This document shows, one piece after another, positions 1 to 15,094 of a stretch of 64,000 nt of DNA (position 1 is the first letter of the stretch; each line of letters begins with the position of its first letter). The stretch spans positions 8,248,501 to 8,312,500 of the forward strand of contig NC_088315.1 of the NCBI RefSeq assembly GCF_910592395.1, read 5' to 3'. The translations under genes were made by a program, and so were the position numbers. The DNA comes from Lineus longissimus (taxonomy: Eukaryota > Nemertea > Pilidiophora > Heteronemertea > Lineidae). The notes under the pieces were generated by a model that searched no databases, was not told where the DNA came from, and worked only from the letters and a program-made list of their open reading frames with translations.

Positions 1-1349
1 ATGGTTTTATGTAGCATCATACAGAACGGCATCATAGAAATACGGCCATAGCTAATTAAGCCACCCAGTGTCATTTCGCATAATTAATTGACCCATTTCT
101 CATATCACAAACCACGGAATGGAGCTCTATTTTGCTTTAACCAAGCAAGTATGGGGACCGCAGCTTGGTGTTTCTGTCACACCTGGAAAGTTTCAGGTTC
201 ATATGTAAAAACACAGGCGAAGTTTTATCAGTTCTTTGGCATTCTAATCTAAGAGCTGAAAATATAAGACTTCCACAAATATTCAATGATACATCAAATA
301 AAGAACAATACCCCCAGTTCACCGATACAATACCCACAACTAACTAATGAGACATCAAGAAAATCTATCAAAATTGTTAACAATAACATTTAAAAAGAAA
401 AAGATTTCAGGCGGAGTTCTAATGTACTTCACCCTGGATGGAGTGGAGGGGGCACAGGTGGAGATATCTTTTTTTAGTTTGTTAGTAGTAGAAAAATCCG
501 CACTACTGCTTGGGGGTGTTGGGGTAAGCTATTGCAGGGTAATTACCAAAATTGGCAGGTATGATACAGCAAGAGGGACAATTTTTCATCCTTGATTTTC
601 AATCAATGCCAGTCACTGTTACTGACTACAGCGCCTGTGGAATGGAATCCAACACCTAAAAGCTGTCACAGTCTTGTTAAGGTAAGGGTTACGCCGGGGG
701 GGGGGGGGGGGTAGGGGGTTATTTTATGAAGTTAGGCAAGGTATGCAGCCAAGGAGGTCATTAATAAATGGGACGTCAACTCATCATCATGATTGTTGTC
801 GAACATTGGGTAATAAGCGTGACTAGCTGACTTCAGGAACTGAAGCAGCATCATCAATTTCATACGCAAAAGTATGAATCATCTCACGAGAGACTATCAC
901 CATCAGCCAGCTAATAATACTTGTCAACAATGTTTTGAGAGCTAACATCGCTATTTCTATGATTCAAGCCCCAAACACCAACACTATCAATTGTCTAACA
1001 TGTCCAACAGATCAGCAGTCAAGCAATATTACTAGCGCCAAAAACATCAGAAAATACATTGCAGTCGGCAGTTTCCATTTTTATCAAACAGACTATTTTT
1101 AAAACACTGACAAGCTAAACATGCACAATGAATTTTGAAAATGGACAAAAATTTCATTACTAATGTGAAAAATAACTGCAAAAACAATGAGATATTGAAG
1201 CGTTATTGTCACAACATGGATATGGAAAAGAAATTTTAGTCAAGCACACACAGCATACTGAAATTAAACACAAGGACATAAGCATGGACATCTTATGCAA
1301 TCCTGGGTGAAAACAGAAGAACACTGCAGCAAATGTCATCATCCCAAAG

Positions 1350-1690
1350 ACGAAAGTGTTAGATTTAGTCCTGTTGGTAGGACTAAACACAAGAAACTTG
1401 TCACTCATTTCGGTGTTTTGGGTTTGTTTGCAGAATTATGTAGGAAAAGTTGATATAGCAAAACGGGCATGTCTAATCCGGTTTGTAGGACCAAACGTAA
1501 GATTGTACTTTTTTATTGTTTCGGGAAAGTTTGCAGAATTGTGTGACAATATATTACACAGCGATACAGCCGAGTAAGGACATGTTTAATCTAGTTCGTA
1601 GGACCAAACTCAACAAAAACTTTTGCTTCTTTCCTGTCTTGGGTTTGTTTGTAGAATTTCAGTGGGGGAAAATATGAGAGAGCCAAATGT
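1350..1690. repeat. degenerate ~114-bp tandem repeat, three copies
   Basis: A block containing 'gtaggaccaaac' or a close variant, preceded by a 'taatc' or 'tagtc' word and followed by 'gggtttgtttgcagaatt' or a variant, recurs near 1358, 1472 and 1586, a spacing of about 114 bp. The copies are diverged, so the array is old. No coding potential is seen. Confidence 0.55.
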
Positions 1691-4600
1691 AATCTGATTG
1701 GAACAGTATTGCTTATAGGAGGCTGTGTAACACCAACATATCTGTTCATCTGGCAAGCGCCCAGGTACAATGTAAAGGAAGGTCATTTCGTGTGTGCTTT
1801 CTTCAGAGCCCACTGCCGAATATTGATATTCTTTAAACCTTGAACCATTTTAAAGTTTTTCGTCATTTTTCCTTTATCTATTTCCTGTAACTGTTTTTTT
1901 GGCTGGGGAATTACGAAAGCTATGGCAATTGACAAAACTGAAGCCATGTGCACTTGGGGTTTGAAACGCTCTAAAGCAAATTGTGTGTGAGTGTGTGTAA
2001 AGCACCCCTTGGTGTAAAATCTGTGCAGTGTTCTAGCCTTGTCTACCCAGGTGTAATACACAAAGTCATGGTTAGATCAGGCGGATCAGTTTGGAATAGC
2101 CTACCTTTAATTGAGGATAGATCTGTAAAACATGGAAAAGAATTGCCATATGAATCATGCAAGAAAAAATGTAATTAAAGGTAACCTGCCACGAAAATGA
2201 GAGGGCTTCTCATCGGCAAAGCAAGAAATAATTTATCGGTTTGTACAAATGTCGGGAATCATAATTTTGCCATATCACCACCGCTGCCTCTCCATATTTT
2301 TTGCTACCATTTTCACTGGAAACATCGTGATGTACATGTAGTTGGCGGCAATGGCATAATATGAGTCCCAACGTCAAATCAATTGCACATGAAATGCACA
2401 ACAATAGCATCCCACAAATGAGTGGCAACTGTTGAGTTTAGCAACATAGCAGTAAGGTAACGAATTCATTTTTTCTTCCATTTCTATTTATTTCTTGGAA
2501 AGTATTCGGAACAGAGTCCTATCAATAGTCATGTCTTCCTCCATCATGGTCAGAAGTAACATCAATTTATACACAAAAACTTCACCCAGAAACATATCAG
2601 CAATGATATTGATCAATGTGGTAAGTTGGGCAAAAGATGTAGAAGGGATATTACTTTCAACAAGTACTGCCACAAATGAGCGAGTGAATCATAAACAATT
2701 CATAGTCAAATGTTGAAGTTTGTTCTGTTCTTTTTAGACAAAACCTGTTTTTTCTCTAAAAATATTGACAAAAATCCAATTCATCAGATAACAGATTCTT
2801 CCATGAAGACAAGATACTTTATCCCTAAGATTGCGACATAAACTCCTGAATGCAAAAATATATATCAAATCTTAATCAAATATATCCCAAGTGCATTATT
2901 TATACTATCAGATTAAAATGACAAATTATAGTGATGCAAAAAATAGCATAGTGATTCATCATGTAGAGTTTGGACAAGTTTCTTCACGACGCTATGATGG
3001 AATTCTGAGTTACTTGTGTTTATCTTGCATGGTACCAAATATGGACTAATCTATACTTGATGGTATTACCGACTACAAAAATACCATAAATCACAGTTGA
3101 AAACGTGCCAAGGGATTAAAAGGACAAGTTTCCGCACTACATTACACCGATCATATAATGACTGGATATACATCGTGTAAAACGTAGACAAATTACCCAC
3201 AAGTTATTGCATAGACGAATCCATGATAGAGTCCTGCACTACTTGTGGTATTGATCACAAATATACCACAAGCATGTCGACAGATCAGCGAGACGGCAAC
3301 TCCAGTCTTCACAGCCTAAAATTTTCATTGGTGATGAGGGTGTTCCCATTTTTGATCATCATTTGTACGCTATATTGACCCATTTGGCACTGACATCTAT
3401 TCTTAACTTGTAACTGACAGTTTCCCACCTACAATAGCTGAAGTGAAGGTTGGCTTCCTTACTGGAAATAAAAGTTTTATCTTTAAATCGTACTGTACAT
3501 GTATCATCATGGATGACGCCGAGCTCTCAACTCAAGTTACACCATTGAACGCGTGCCAAAGGGTTTTGAAAATTTTGGAGCTAAGTTAACCCAGGATGGA
3601 CCAGCACCCGGACCAGGGTAACAATACTCCCAGTCACTCCAGATACTACAGAAACCAGGATAGGCCCTGGCCAAAAGAACCGCTTAGCAGCTCGGGCAAC
3701 AGCCCAGCAAACCAAAGTTTGCGTAACAGAGGGGTTTACACTCGCCACTGAAGAACATCTTGAGGATATACATTTTCAAGGATGTTGAAAGAGCAGTATG
3801 TCAACATGCACCCGCTAATAGCTCTTCATAATGGCTAATCCATAATACAGAAATAGCTACACAATGAGTGACGATCGATAAAAAGAATCCATACAGTTTC
3901 AAAGCTACATGCAAAGTGTTCTCTGCACCCATTACAAAAAAGGGAGGAGTACCCCTCTTGAAAACAGTTTCACAACTTGACTGCCTCTCTTGGCCAGACT
4001 CACCCTCCTCATAAAATTTGGATTTTGTAATGGCTTTCATTGCGACTTTTAATACTTAAACCTCACTGCCACCCCTCTTCACATTCCCACCAATACCCCT
4101 CGAAGAAATTTCCATTGAGAGCACTGAGGTAACGGTACAGGATGTGTCAAAAGTAATCATTCTTGTTGCTTGAATAAAATATTTATTATCATTACATCCA
4201 TTAGCGCTTATTAACATGCAGACAGGTGATTTTTTTTGCACAATATCCAATCTTTAACTTAATAAAAATATGAATGCCACATTTATATAGCTCACTTTTC
4301 AACAGTTCAGTTGTTCAAAATGCGCTTTGAGCAGAAATCCAGGTCTTGGCATAGACATACCAGCAGCATGGTTAACGCCATTTAAAGTCAAAGTTTATTG
4401 TATCTCACATATTTTGCAGCATCCAATTCTTCTCAAACAAAAATTCATGTTCATGCCTCGATTTCACCTTCAAGGCTACATTCCTGCGATTTGGAGATAA
4501 TAGCATCATCACATGATCTCTTCAAAATCTAAAACCCAGACATCGGGGTGGAAAAAACGCATCGCAATTCATCATGTTTACTGGTAATTTTTTTTCCAAA

Positions 4601-7359
4601 TCGACACCATTTATGTAACACAATCGTTGCCTATTGACTGATCAGAGCCAGTCGATACAGAGCTAGATTCTACAAAGTGCCCTTTTCCTTGGAACATACA
4701 TGTGTTGTTCAATATAATATCAGATCGATAGAAAAATGTAAAAGTTTTGAATGAACCTGAAAAGGTTGCAGGGTTATGTATTTAGTTTACACAGATATAA
4801 TATGTATTGATATATTGCAAGAGATAGCTTTTAGGATAAAATTGAACATTCTGAAACAAATTGCTCAGAAAATATTTATTATTCATGCCTGTAAATCTGC
4901 AGACGAAGTGTCTTTCTTTACAACATAGGAAAATACTGAGGAGTTGTGGAAATCTGGAAAGGTTACACTCATATATTCAGATAACACAGACATTATGTCG
5001 AAAAAAACGTTAAGTCTGATGATAACTACGATCATAGTTGATATCAGACAACAAACCCAAACTCTGGTTGGAGTACATTTGCTTATTTTAATGGAATGTG
5101 TGCAGTTTTGAGTGAATCATGTGTCAACCTGTCCAATCCAAAGTACTAAAACGAACTTGCATCCTCGAATGTTCATTTGTAATGAATCTATTTTGTAGTA
5201 ATAGCTCAAGTCAAAGTTTCCCTTGAGAAATGAATGAAAAAGTCTAGCCTGTACTTTCCGTGATGAAATGCATTGAACAACCAATCCCAAACCAAATTCA
5301 GTTCATTCGTTCTGGCTACCCGCTCAATGCACAAAAATAACCGCTAACCACTTGAAATATGCTACACTGGCGACAACATACCAAGTCCACCATATCAAGT
5401 TAGCATGCTAGCTGTCGGATAGCTTTAGAGCACAGTTTAATATTAGCGGCCTACAGGCAGGCCATCCCACTTCGTTCTGTTGGAGATGTTGTTGAGCTTG
5501 GAGAGTAAATGATATCTTGTCGGATTCAACACGACATGATTTTTAAAGGTAACCTTTCATTGGAGGGGGCCTCTCCAAATCGTTCTTTTTTTAAGCTACA
5601 GTTTGGCAAGCCCAATTGTTCCGTTCAAGATCATGTTGAGTTGGGCGTGATATCATCGTGTATCACCATTGATGAGGGGGCCTAGCTCTCACAATGGTCT
5701 ACTCTCTAGCGACACGCACAGTCAGACTACCCCAATTGCTCTATTTGAGATATTGTTGAGTTCAAATAAAACTAATAATGGGGTGGCACCATGTAGGACT
5801 CTTCAAATTCGAAATTACATTCATAACTTTAATAGCGTGAATCATGTAACATATTGCTCCTATTTGAACTCAATCCATTCAAATGGTATATTTGTAATGA
5901 GCGCCATCATCATGTACAGCTAAGGAATCCACTGTTGCAATTTCAAACAGCAGCAGGCCAGTGTTGCAATCATCTTATCACCAATATCAAGAATTTTTCA
6001 AGTCTTTATCAACTATTGCCAAGTCAAGATGACATGTGGTGGTAGAGAGGCTTTAGCTGAAGACAAGCAAATGATGACATCACAGAAAACAACATTATTC
6101 TGGACATCAAATCACGTCGCTGATCCAAGTTGCACACTCAGTTGTCGGCGTCAAGATTGAATCAGTGAAGTGTGGCGACATCAACCAAGAGGTCATTCAA
6201 ATATGGGAACACTTGGTTGAGGACGTTGGGGTCAAGGACATGGATTGACATCCAAAGTGGATGCCCGAATGACGTCACTACATGGGGTCAATATTATTGC
6301 ACCAGTCATACACTTAGTAGTTCAGTACAGAGAATTACAATAGAATACAACCCAGTGACTAGAATTTACCATCGCATTGCAGTCAAAAACCTGACACTGT
6401 CCAAAATTACAGCAGTGGAATCCCGTACACCTTCATCTCAGATCATTATATTACCTTATTATTCTCTGTAGCATCCTCCTCACTCTCGCTACCTGCAGAA
6501 TGAGTCGTCCCAGGTTTGATACTAAGGAAATTGTCGGAAAAAAACCGACTCAACATCACGTTGAACATAATTTGTAATCCTTGTGGTAGCCAACGTCAGT
6601 AAAAGAAAAAAAATTGCAACTCAAAATGAAAGTCCTGGGCTTGAAAACCATGGCTAGATCATTTTATCCATTATGATGAGCATCCCTTGGAATCAATATC
6701 GAATGAAAGATTTTCACATGATCCATGGCCTAACAAAGTGCCATTGTTTCTTCTCCGAAGTTCAAAACTAGGACTAGGTATGGTCACATGAAAGCAATCA
6801 ACCAATCAGTTGTCTTGTGTTCTGTCTATGTACCCGAAAACATCACATTTCGTAATCCATAGAAATCGAAACTGGCCATAGGAATGAATCAAAGTTAGAA
6901 AGGATGATTATTCATGCCCTGATGCACGTGAGCCGAATACAACCTTTTTCCACATACGTTGTAGTAAGAAAGCCAACCGAGTATGGCTGAACTTATATCT
7001 CCAGATATAATAGTACAATGTACTCCAAAACTGAAGGACAAAAATGGATGATATAACATATTCCAATATCTGAAGTAGAGAGAATCTGAAAACAGTCCGA
7101 AATCTGTTGTAGAAAATCTGATATATCACAAGAAGCTGACCCAATTCGAAATCAAATGTACCAGAAAATGGATGAGTAGGACTACTGAAAAGCTGTACCC
7201 AACAATGCACATGAACTGAAATGTACTATTCTTCTCAGTCGAGAGCAAAAAATGCAGAGGATAAACCAGCTACCTCAGATATTGACAAAATTGCTGAAAC
7301 ATCATCAAGACGACTTCTGGTCTTCTTTTAAGATGAAGCCAAGGCACTGCCTAATACAC

Positions 7360-8020
7360 CTAAATGCACGAGACACGCAACTTTGCTTCCAATCGAATAT
7401 TCATACACGAGACCCAATCACACTTAAAAGGATAAGAAGCGGCCCTCGAATCAAAGCAGCCTATTATTCCAATGACAGAAGGGTTTGAGGATACTTGGAT
7501 CTCCGGGACATCAGGCCAAATGAAAGTCCATCAAAAATTTTCCATCAGCTTTTTCTGCCAAATTGTACTTTTACTGGAAGAAGTTACATGGTAAACTTAG
7601 TCAGAAACTGCAACTGCACCACCTCCGATACTCATTCAATACATAAAATCCAATCGAACTAAAAAGGAAAAGAATCCACCCTCAAATCAAAGGTCCAATG
7701 TCAATAAAGTCATCCTCAAAGAAATTTAAGAATACAATTTCACCACAATAAAACTCCATCCAAATCTGCAAAATCATACCATTAGAAGTTACACCGCACT
7801 CGACACCCGCAACTTTGCCCCCAATCCAATACTCATTCACTGACAAGAAATCCAATCAAACTTAAAAGGAAAAGTAGCCGACTTCCGATTTAGAGTATTA
7901 TTCCAATGTACTCTCAAAGAAATTTGGGCATTAGAGGATACTAACTTATATCGCAGCAAATGAAGCTCATCAATAACAGACCACCGACGTTATCTGCAAA
8001 ATCATACCAATTTAATCAAT
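7360..8020. repeat. degenerate long tandem repeat, about three copies
   Basis: A word resembling 'ccaatccaatactcattcac' recurs near 7388, 7625 and 7818. Each copy is followed by a 'ccaatc..actaaaaaggaaaag' block and a 'ccaatgt..tctcaaagaaatt' block. Spacing is uneven (about 190-240 bp) and copies are strongly diverged. It is probably an old local duplication or a decayed satellite inside the liprin-alpha intron. Confidence 0.4.
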
Positions 8021-11000
8021 GAGATCAAAACGTTGATACAGCAGTTCCAATCATTTCAATACGATCACCATCCATGATTTTAGTGGGCTGGCCAGATAGT
8101 TGTCAAAGTAAACGATGGTCTCCCATATGTCCTGCTGATTGCCATCACGCTGTGCTCAAATTGAATAAACCAGTACATTTTTCAAATAGGTCTATATCGA
8201 GGCCAAGCATCAATTCTTATATATGATTGACCTACAAATTGTCATTTATGGCAAAATTGACCAATAAACACATTCCAATACTTCATAACCAGTTTGAGGT
8301 TCATAATCAGTACTCAAGTAGACAAAGTTTTGTCTACTTTAGGATCAGAAAACTTAGCGATGCAATTTTACAGCATCTTTAGCCAGTCTCATGGGTGGGT
8401 AAAGTCCAATTTCACACTGTTATGAATACAAGAGATGGGACGCAACAGCCAGGTTATCCACCAGCCTTTTTGAAAGCAAACAAAAACCAAGCAAGTCCCA
8501 TGTCCAATGAGCACTCATCCTGCTCTTCAGGACATGCCCCTTCTGAAGTTTCCAGCCACTCCACAGTCCCACAACTTGATTAACTCCACTGCAGCAATGT
8601 TATTGTAAAGACAAGTGACGCTATGCTACAGCCAGGTTATCCACTAGCTCACTTGAAAGTAAAGCCTAAAAGGACAAACAAGAATTCATCCCTTAGACCC
8701 TTGTCCACCGCTGCCGCCTCTCTGAATTTATGCCACTTCTGGATTCAGCAATGTCTCACACATGAAAGTATATGACTATGACCAAAATACCCATTGCACC
8801 AAAGCTAGTCTCAATTGGAAACTTTCGAGTATTTACCATTCATTGCAGCTAAGATGAAGTTGTGGACAAAGAGAGCTACTTCTGCTTCTGTATCTACTTG
8901 CAGAAACATGTTTGGTCCAAATGTGGGCAAGACAGCAGAAGTCTTTAGGAGATGTAGACAAACACTCGAGTCGAGGCTAAAGCCTGCGTCACTGAGGACA
9001 AAGCTGTAGGAAATGTCCAAGACCTTCAGAGAACAACTTCTTTTGTTACAGCACACAACCTGAGGAAGACGAACGCATAAAAAGCCGCATGAAGGAAAAA
9101 CAGATTTTCTTGAAGAAGGAAGAAGAGGAATTCGCGTAACGAAAATGAACGCTTCCTTCAAACTTTCACCGATTGGTTTCTGATCAACCCACCAGGTTAT
9201 CTGTCATCAGTTGTACAAGCAAGCAACTTGTCGTAATAAGACAGAGTATATACCAGGACTGGAAATAAGTTCCAGAATAATCCGTTACAACAGGTCCATT
9301 CGAGAACCGAAACAAATAATCCAAAGACAACTATGAAACTCGAGTACTTCTCTGAGGGGTTCCAGAAACTTTCCAGTTGGCTTTCTACATTGACGATTGG
9401 AAAAAAGCTGTCGAAAATTGCTGCTCTGCAAGGAATAAACAGGTCCCGAAAATTTTATCGCTGTGTCCTTCCTACGCTCCAAACACACACCTCATACAGT
9501 ATAATTATCAAAGTCATGAACGGCATGGAAAAACTTAACAAATATATGTATACAATTTGATGATTGCTGTTACGAATATTTTGTCTATTATGTCTGCCTC
9601 TCCTGTACATGCGTAGAATATGAATTGCGAAACTAAACAAGCAGAACAGTAATTTATCGATAATTCTATGATACTCCTCCAGGGAAGCTGCGTGTTGACT
9701 TGTGTAATCATTGCGATATAGGTCATGTCACCAAAACCTTCACTCATGAAACGAAATATTACACATAAGGGATCATCATCATCATTGGCGAATTTTTGTT
9801 TTTTGTACGCACGTGAATTTACGAATACGAGTACACAAATGACACTCCACACGCGATGAGCGACGAAAGATTTGCATATTGTTTGCCAAGCTCCAGAGAA
9901 AGAGCACAAGGAAACAAAATGTGTTTTCCATTTAAAAAAAAAAAAAATTTGCACTTTGAAAGAGACAGTATCAGACACTGCCTCTGGAGATTGGGTGCGG
10001 AGTTCTATATTAGTGCCCCTGGCAAATGACGATCAATCCTTATGCAAATACTGCTACACCAATGCTCCGATATCAAGGGCTGAAGAATATATCAAGGTTA
10101 AACAAAGGCCTAATGGGTAATATTACTTTAAATGTATATCAATCAAAGGCCCCTCATATATCATTACCATTCTTTTAGCTGGCAAGACATTTTTGATAAC
10201 TTTGAAATTGGATTTTCCTCCCGCTACTATATGATTCTACAGACTGCATTTCCAAGGACGGCCAAAAGGCTGAAAAACTTCAAACCCCCAAGATAAAAAC
10301 TCAAATACCAACCCGGCTCTAAAAAGGTCACCTGAGAACGTGATACAAGGATTATAGCAGAGCGAAACAATGCTTTACGTCACTGATTGATCTCCGTTAT
10401 TGGGCTTAGATGAAAAGAAGATCCATATGTTTACAAGCATACATGGAAGAGCATGATCATGTCATCCTCATCAATGTAGGCTATTGCGATAAACGTACAT
10501 ACATGACATGGCATGCATGTAGCGTGTAGCGGGTACTTTATAGGCATGTATGAAGCGCGTTTGATTCCTCAAACAGCGTTTCACCTGGCATTCGTCATAG
10601 ATGTTTAACGTTTACGGCATGTGCAGAAGAGGCGACTTTACGATGTTGCGCCAGACCCAGCACACTCTCCGTAGCAGAGGTTACGATTTTGGAGATTGGA
10701 TTTTGGTGGTTTTATAAAAACTAAAACCAGACATCATTGTACCCTCACCTGAGTTCATCAACTACATGCACACTTGTCACTAGCATACATGTTCTACCAT
10801 TTACAATCAAATTTTTCTGCGAAAAAGCAAATTTTAGACATGGTAGAACTCATTTTCTCACCTCACAAATCGCAGCATCTGCTACCTAGTTAGAATATTA
10901 TGGGATGGGAGTCCAAGTAACTGCCTCAGTGAGGAAGCTAGCATAGTGGAAAGTCTATCACAGACATAGCTAATAAAGCAACCTTTTTTAAGAAGCCAAT

Positions 11001-11239
11001 GGGTAATAGATTTGAATAGTCAAAGGGCATTACTTCAAACAATATTGGAAAACTTCCTGTTAATAATATTGTCCTTCATCTCTTCCAATCTTCTGATGCT
11101 GTAAGCTATCCATGGCAAGGGATGAAGTTTTAAAGACTAGCATCATGATCGATATTTTAAATTGTACGTATAGTCCCAACATGTAGGCCTACATAAGGCC
11201 TAAATACCAATTTTGATGTAAACAGAATGATGGCAGCAC

Positions 11240-11965
11240 TGTCCATGTAGAGGACCAAGGACAGGTTGTGACGGGCCTCTTTTGGTTCATGAGGACCAAC
11301 GACAGGATATGACTGGCCTCTCCTGGTTGAAGAGGATTAAGGACAGGTTGCAAGTGGCCTCTCTTGGTTGAAGAGGACCAAGGACAGGTCAGGTTGTGAT
11401 TGGCCTCTCTTGGGCAAACAGGACCAAGGACAGGTGGTGATTGGTCTCTCTTGGTTGAGGATAACCGAGGACAGGTTGTGATTGGTCTTTCTTGGTTGAA
11501 GAGGACCAGAACAGGTTGTGATTGGTCTCCATTGGTTGTGGACGACCAAGGACAGGCTGTGAGTGGCCTCTGTTGGTTGAAGAGGAACAAGGTCTGGCGG
11601 TGATTGGTCTCTCTTGATTGAGGATAACCGAGGACAGGTTGTGATTGGTCTTTCTTGGTTGAAGAGGACCAGAACAGGTTGTGATTGGTCTCCATTGGTT
11701 GTGGGCGACCAAGGACAGGCTGTGAGTGGCCTCTGTTGGTTAAAGAGGAACAAAGTCAGGTGGTGATCGGTCTCTCTTGATTGAGGATAACCGAGGACAG
11801 GTTGTGATTGGTCTCTCTTGGTTGAAAAGGACCAGAACAGGCTGTCATTGGTCTCCATTGGTTGTGGACGACCAAGGACAGGTTGTGATTGATCTCTATT
11901 GGTTGAAGAGGACCAAGGACAAGATCTGACTGGCCTCTCTTGGCTGAAGTTGACTAAGGACAGAT
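11240..11965. repeat. 41-bp minisatellite with 163-bp higher-order unit
   Basis: About 17 to 18 tandem units share the core 'aggaccaaggacaggttgtg' followed by a 'attggtctctcttggttgaag'-like half. The unit is 41 bp, with one 40-bp variant. The variant unit starting 'ataaccgaggacagg' recurs at 11461, 11624 and 11787, giving a 163-bp higher-order period of four units (41+41+40+41). Because 41 is not a multiple of 3, three frames stay open in places, which produces spurious repetitive peptides on the minus strand. Confidence 0.9.
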
Positions 11966-13168
11966 TGTGATCAGTCTTTCCTGCCTGAAAGCGGCATTGT
12001 ATGAATTCTTCATTCAACGCATAATATTGCAATTGCAAACATTACATTGCAAGATACATCATTGACCATCAGAACTCATCTCTTTTTCATCACAACTGCA
12101 ACCACTAACCAGCTAATTTGATGTAGCATATATATATTTGCCGATCCCATGGTGTACATACAACTCTCAGAATGCTATCAATACTTAGTTATTCATCATC
12201 CAAATAACACTACATACAAAGCCATTCCAAATTGGAATATCTTTTACCAACTCATCCAGCGCTGGGCTAAAAGTGGTTTTATTTCAAGAGCCCAATGTTT
12301 GTTGAATGGCAGCTTGAAGAAGATCAGGCTTGAAATGTAACTTTGGCAGTTTTGCAAAGATGTCAGACACTTACTCAGAACACTGTTACTGAAGAAGTCA
12401 TGTTGCAGTGCTTGACAAGCGAGACTAGCAAATTACCCATCATGTGGGCAGGTTGAAATTGGTTACATGTACGCATCATAATATTTCCTAACATTACTAC
12501 ACTTGGTGATGTACATGTAATGAAGTGCGTTGCCCAGTACTATACCAATTTTTGTTTGTGTGGTCTAAAATCGTTAACTGGAAAAACCATCTTCAAAGAT
12601 TTTTAGACTTATATGGTGTAATGGTATGTTTCATGGGCTGTTGGTGAATGATGCAAAGGACCTCAGACAGCCAACACCCATGATCTCACATCAAAAACAT
12701 CAAAACTTCATATTTTCTAAACATTGTAGTTTATGCTCATGATGGAGTGTCCGAATACTACTGCATGTATGTCATACACACATCCCCTATGACGGGCGTA
12801 ACACTCTGATGGTACCCCAAAACAATGACAAATCGACAGCCAAGAATATATTATAAGCAGCACTATTGTTCAATAGACGCAACAACTAAAACAAAATACA
12901 GCTAATGGGGAGATGCTAGCGGTGCAGTCGCAGTCGGCCAATCAATTTTTGCTGCGAGTGATGGAGCGATGCGTTCTTATGGAAATGTACATGGGCTGGG
13001 TGTGCTGGCCGATACAGCAGCCTCACCCTGTGAAAATGTATGCTCTATTGGATGAATAACACAGTGCAGTTTCTTGACAACCGAAAAGTGTTGAGCAGAG
13101 GGGCCATGTTTTTTCTTCTCAGTTACTATAGTAGGGTGTGTTACTGTTAGTTGACTACAGGAGGAAAC

Positions 13169-13560
13169 TCAGCCGCGGCACTTGCTGCAAACATTGCTGA
13201 TCACTTCTTGGAAGTTTCTTTGAAGGATGAGAATAATGATCATGATAATAAGACTATTGTCAAATGATGATTGGTCTTCTGCACAGCGCAATTTCGTGAA
13301 ACCCAAGCTTAACCACTCCCTCTGCTCTGCAGTAGCATAAGATCGTTGAAAGTGGATTTTTAGCAACGTGTTAAAAGTGTCACTGTTTTTGGAATCCTGT
13401 TCATGTACATGTACGTGCTTTGATAGCTGGTTCCATAACTGCCGTCCACAGGCAGCGAAGCTTGTCTCTTTCTCATCCTTCTTCATCCCCAACATATCAT
13501 ACCTACAGAACCTGTTATGCTTGGCACCAAGACAAAAACTCTAGAAGCACTTCTATCAAG
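13169..13560 (-). mobile_element. decayed LINE fragment (C-terminal end of reverse-transcriptase ORF)
   Basis: The minus-strand frame ending near 13169 contains 'ETSFAACGRQLWNQLSKHV', then a '..SDTFNTLLKIHF' segment. In many non-LTR retrotransposons the C-terminal end of ORF2 has the pattern 'R.FS.AAP+LWNSLP..+R...SL..FK..LK.HLF', which this resembles. A weak continuation upstream (KHNRFCRYDML) is in frame. The catalytic reverse-transcriptase motifs are not visible nearby, so this is a short, dead 3' fragment within the liprin-alpha intron. The assignment rests on a short motif only. Confidence 0.5.
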
Positions 13561-15094
13561 GGACGGTAGGATATGGCAATCATTGACCCCACAATCGGTA
13601 TGCCAAAAAGGCCTGAACTCAGACCTCTGCAAGAGTTCTTTATTCATTATTCCACTTTAGAGACTATTATGGAGGGGCAAAAAGTCTTTTTCGTCTGGTG
13701 TTGAAATTACACGCCAATCTCGTCTAATCCGCCTTCTTGAAGTTTTTTCCATTATCCCAGGAGGAAAGAATTACTTCGTCAAGTGTAAAAAGATGGTATA
13801 ATAACACACAACTTGTATAGATAGGGAGAGTGAACAGGAATAAATACGAGACAGGTTTAAAACTCAATCTTAAAGTTGTCATTGAAGACATTTACTTTGT
13901 ACAGACATATACTTCCACCATTTCAAAAACTCTAGTCTCTTGTATCGTTTAATAGACCCGAGTCATTGTTGGGTACAGAAAACCTGGCTCTTGTTCACCA
14001 AGTGCCAAACTTAACTCGGTGACAGGTGCTGCTGTAGATAAGGAGATCTCCTTTTTTACCTTGTGTCTTGACCTCTCACCGGGCCAGTTTTGCTGGGTGA
14101 TGGGGATAATTTTGAAACCGAAAGGTGGGAAATGGTATGCCAGGGACAAAAAAGACAAGGCAATCTTTTTCGGAAGTACAAAAACACAGGAAAGGAACTG
14201 GTGGAATCACAACATCAAAATGTCTTGACGTTGGCCTAATGATTTCAGATTCCCGCTGGTTTGCTGAAGATTGTGATGTCTAGATAAGCGTTTTACTGTG
14301 CTGCAGTACAGTATATGTACCAGCATCCCTTTGGCAGTTTGGCCATCCTTGTAGCATCATCACAGACTAATCCCTTGTATATGAAGAAGGACGCTTTGAA
14401 GTTAAAATAACGAGTTTGCTCATACAAGTCTTCTCAAGCTACATGATGTGCTACTTTTTGGAAAGAAATTGACAAAAATCTAAATGTCGTACAGAAAATG
14501 TTAAAGTGGCCAGAGTTTGCCAAGAAAACAAGTTCAACCTAATCTAAAATCAGATTCTGCCACAGAGGAGAACCCAAGAATTGATTTTGTCCAACCATGG
14601 CCAGTCAACATTATGCTACATGGTAGCTCGCTAGCGTGTAGCGGGTATCCGCAATGTATGGCCAAGAAAACTGTATGCATACGTTTATCACTTGTGAGTC
14701 ATTCTGGCTGACTGCCATGTGTTGATGGTCCCTGTGATCAGTTCCATCCCGAGGGTTTTGTATGAAAATTTTGCCAATACGGTGAACAGTCCTGATGTAC
14801 ATGGAGTTTGAATTTGATTAGCTAGGCTAAAACACATACATTTTAGATTTGAAACCCAACTGTAGATCTGACTGTTCCTGAACAAATTGTCGGCTAGTCA
14901 ATAAATTAGCCCTCTTATTCTTTTTTTGTAATGCTCTTGAACATGAAATCAATCAAGCTGGATACAAGAGAAATGGGAGAACAGAAATAATATAGACTTG
15001 TGGCTTGGAGATTTGTTTTATTTGGCTTTGCCATGCCAGGTAATCGAAATACATTGTATTGTGGACAGTCAGTGTTCTCCACAATGCTATTTGT

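Noticed and set aside
2041-2178. possible second LINE tail (RSGGSVWNSLPL)
   Set aside because: Only about ten residues resemble the C-terminal end of LINE ORF2, too little to support a call.
9535-9978. 147-residue minus-strand reading frame
   Set aside because: It translates a poly-A run (FFFFK) and has no domain, splice context or conserved motif; chance frame within the liprin-alpha intron.
11189-12038. repetitive Pro/Gln/Thr-rich reading frames on the minus strand
   Set aside because: They are translations of the 41-bp minisatellite in different frames, with no independent support.
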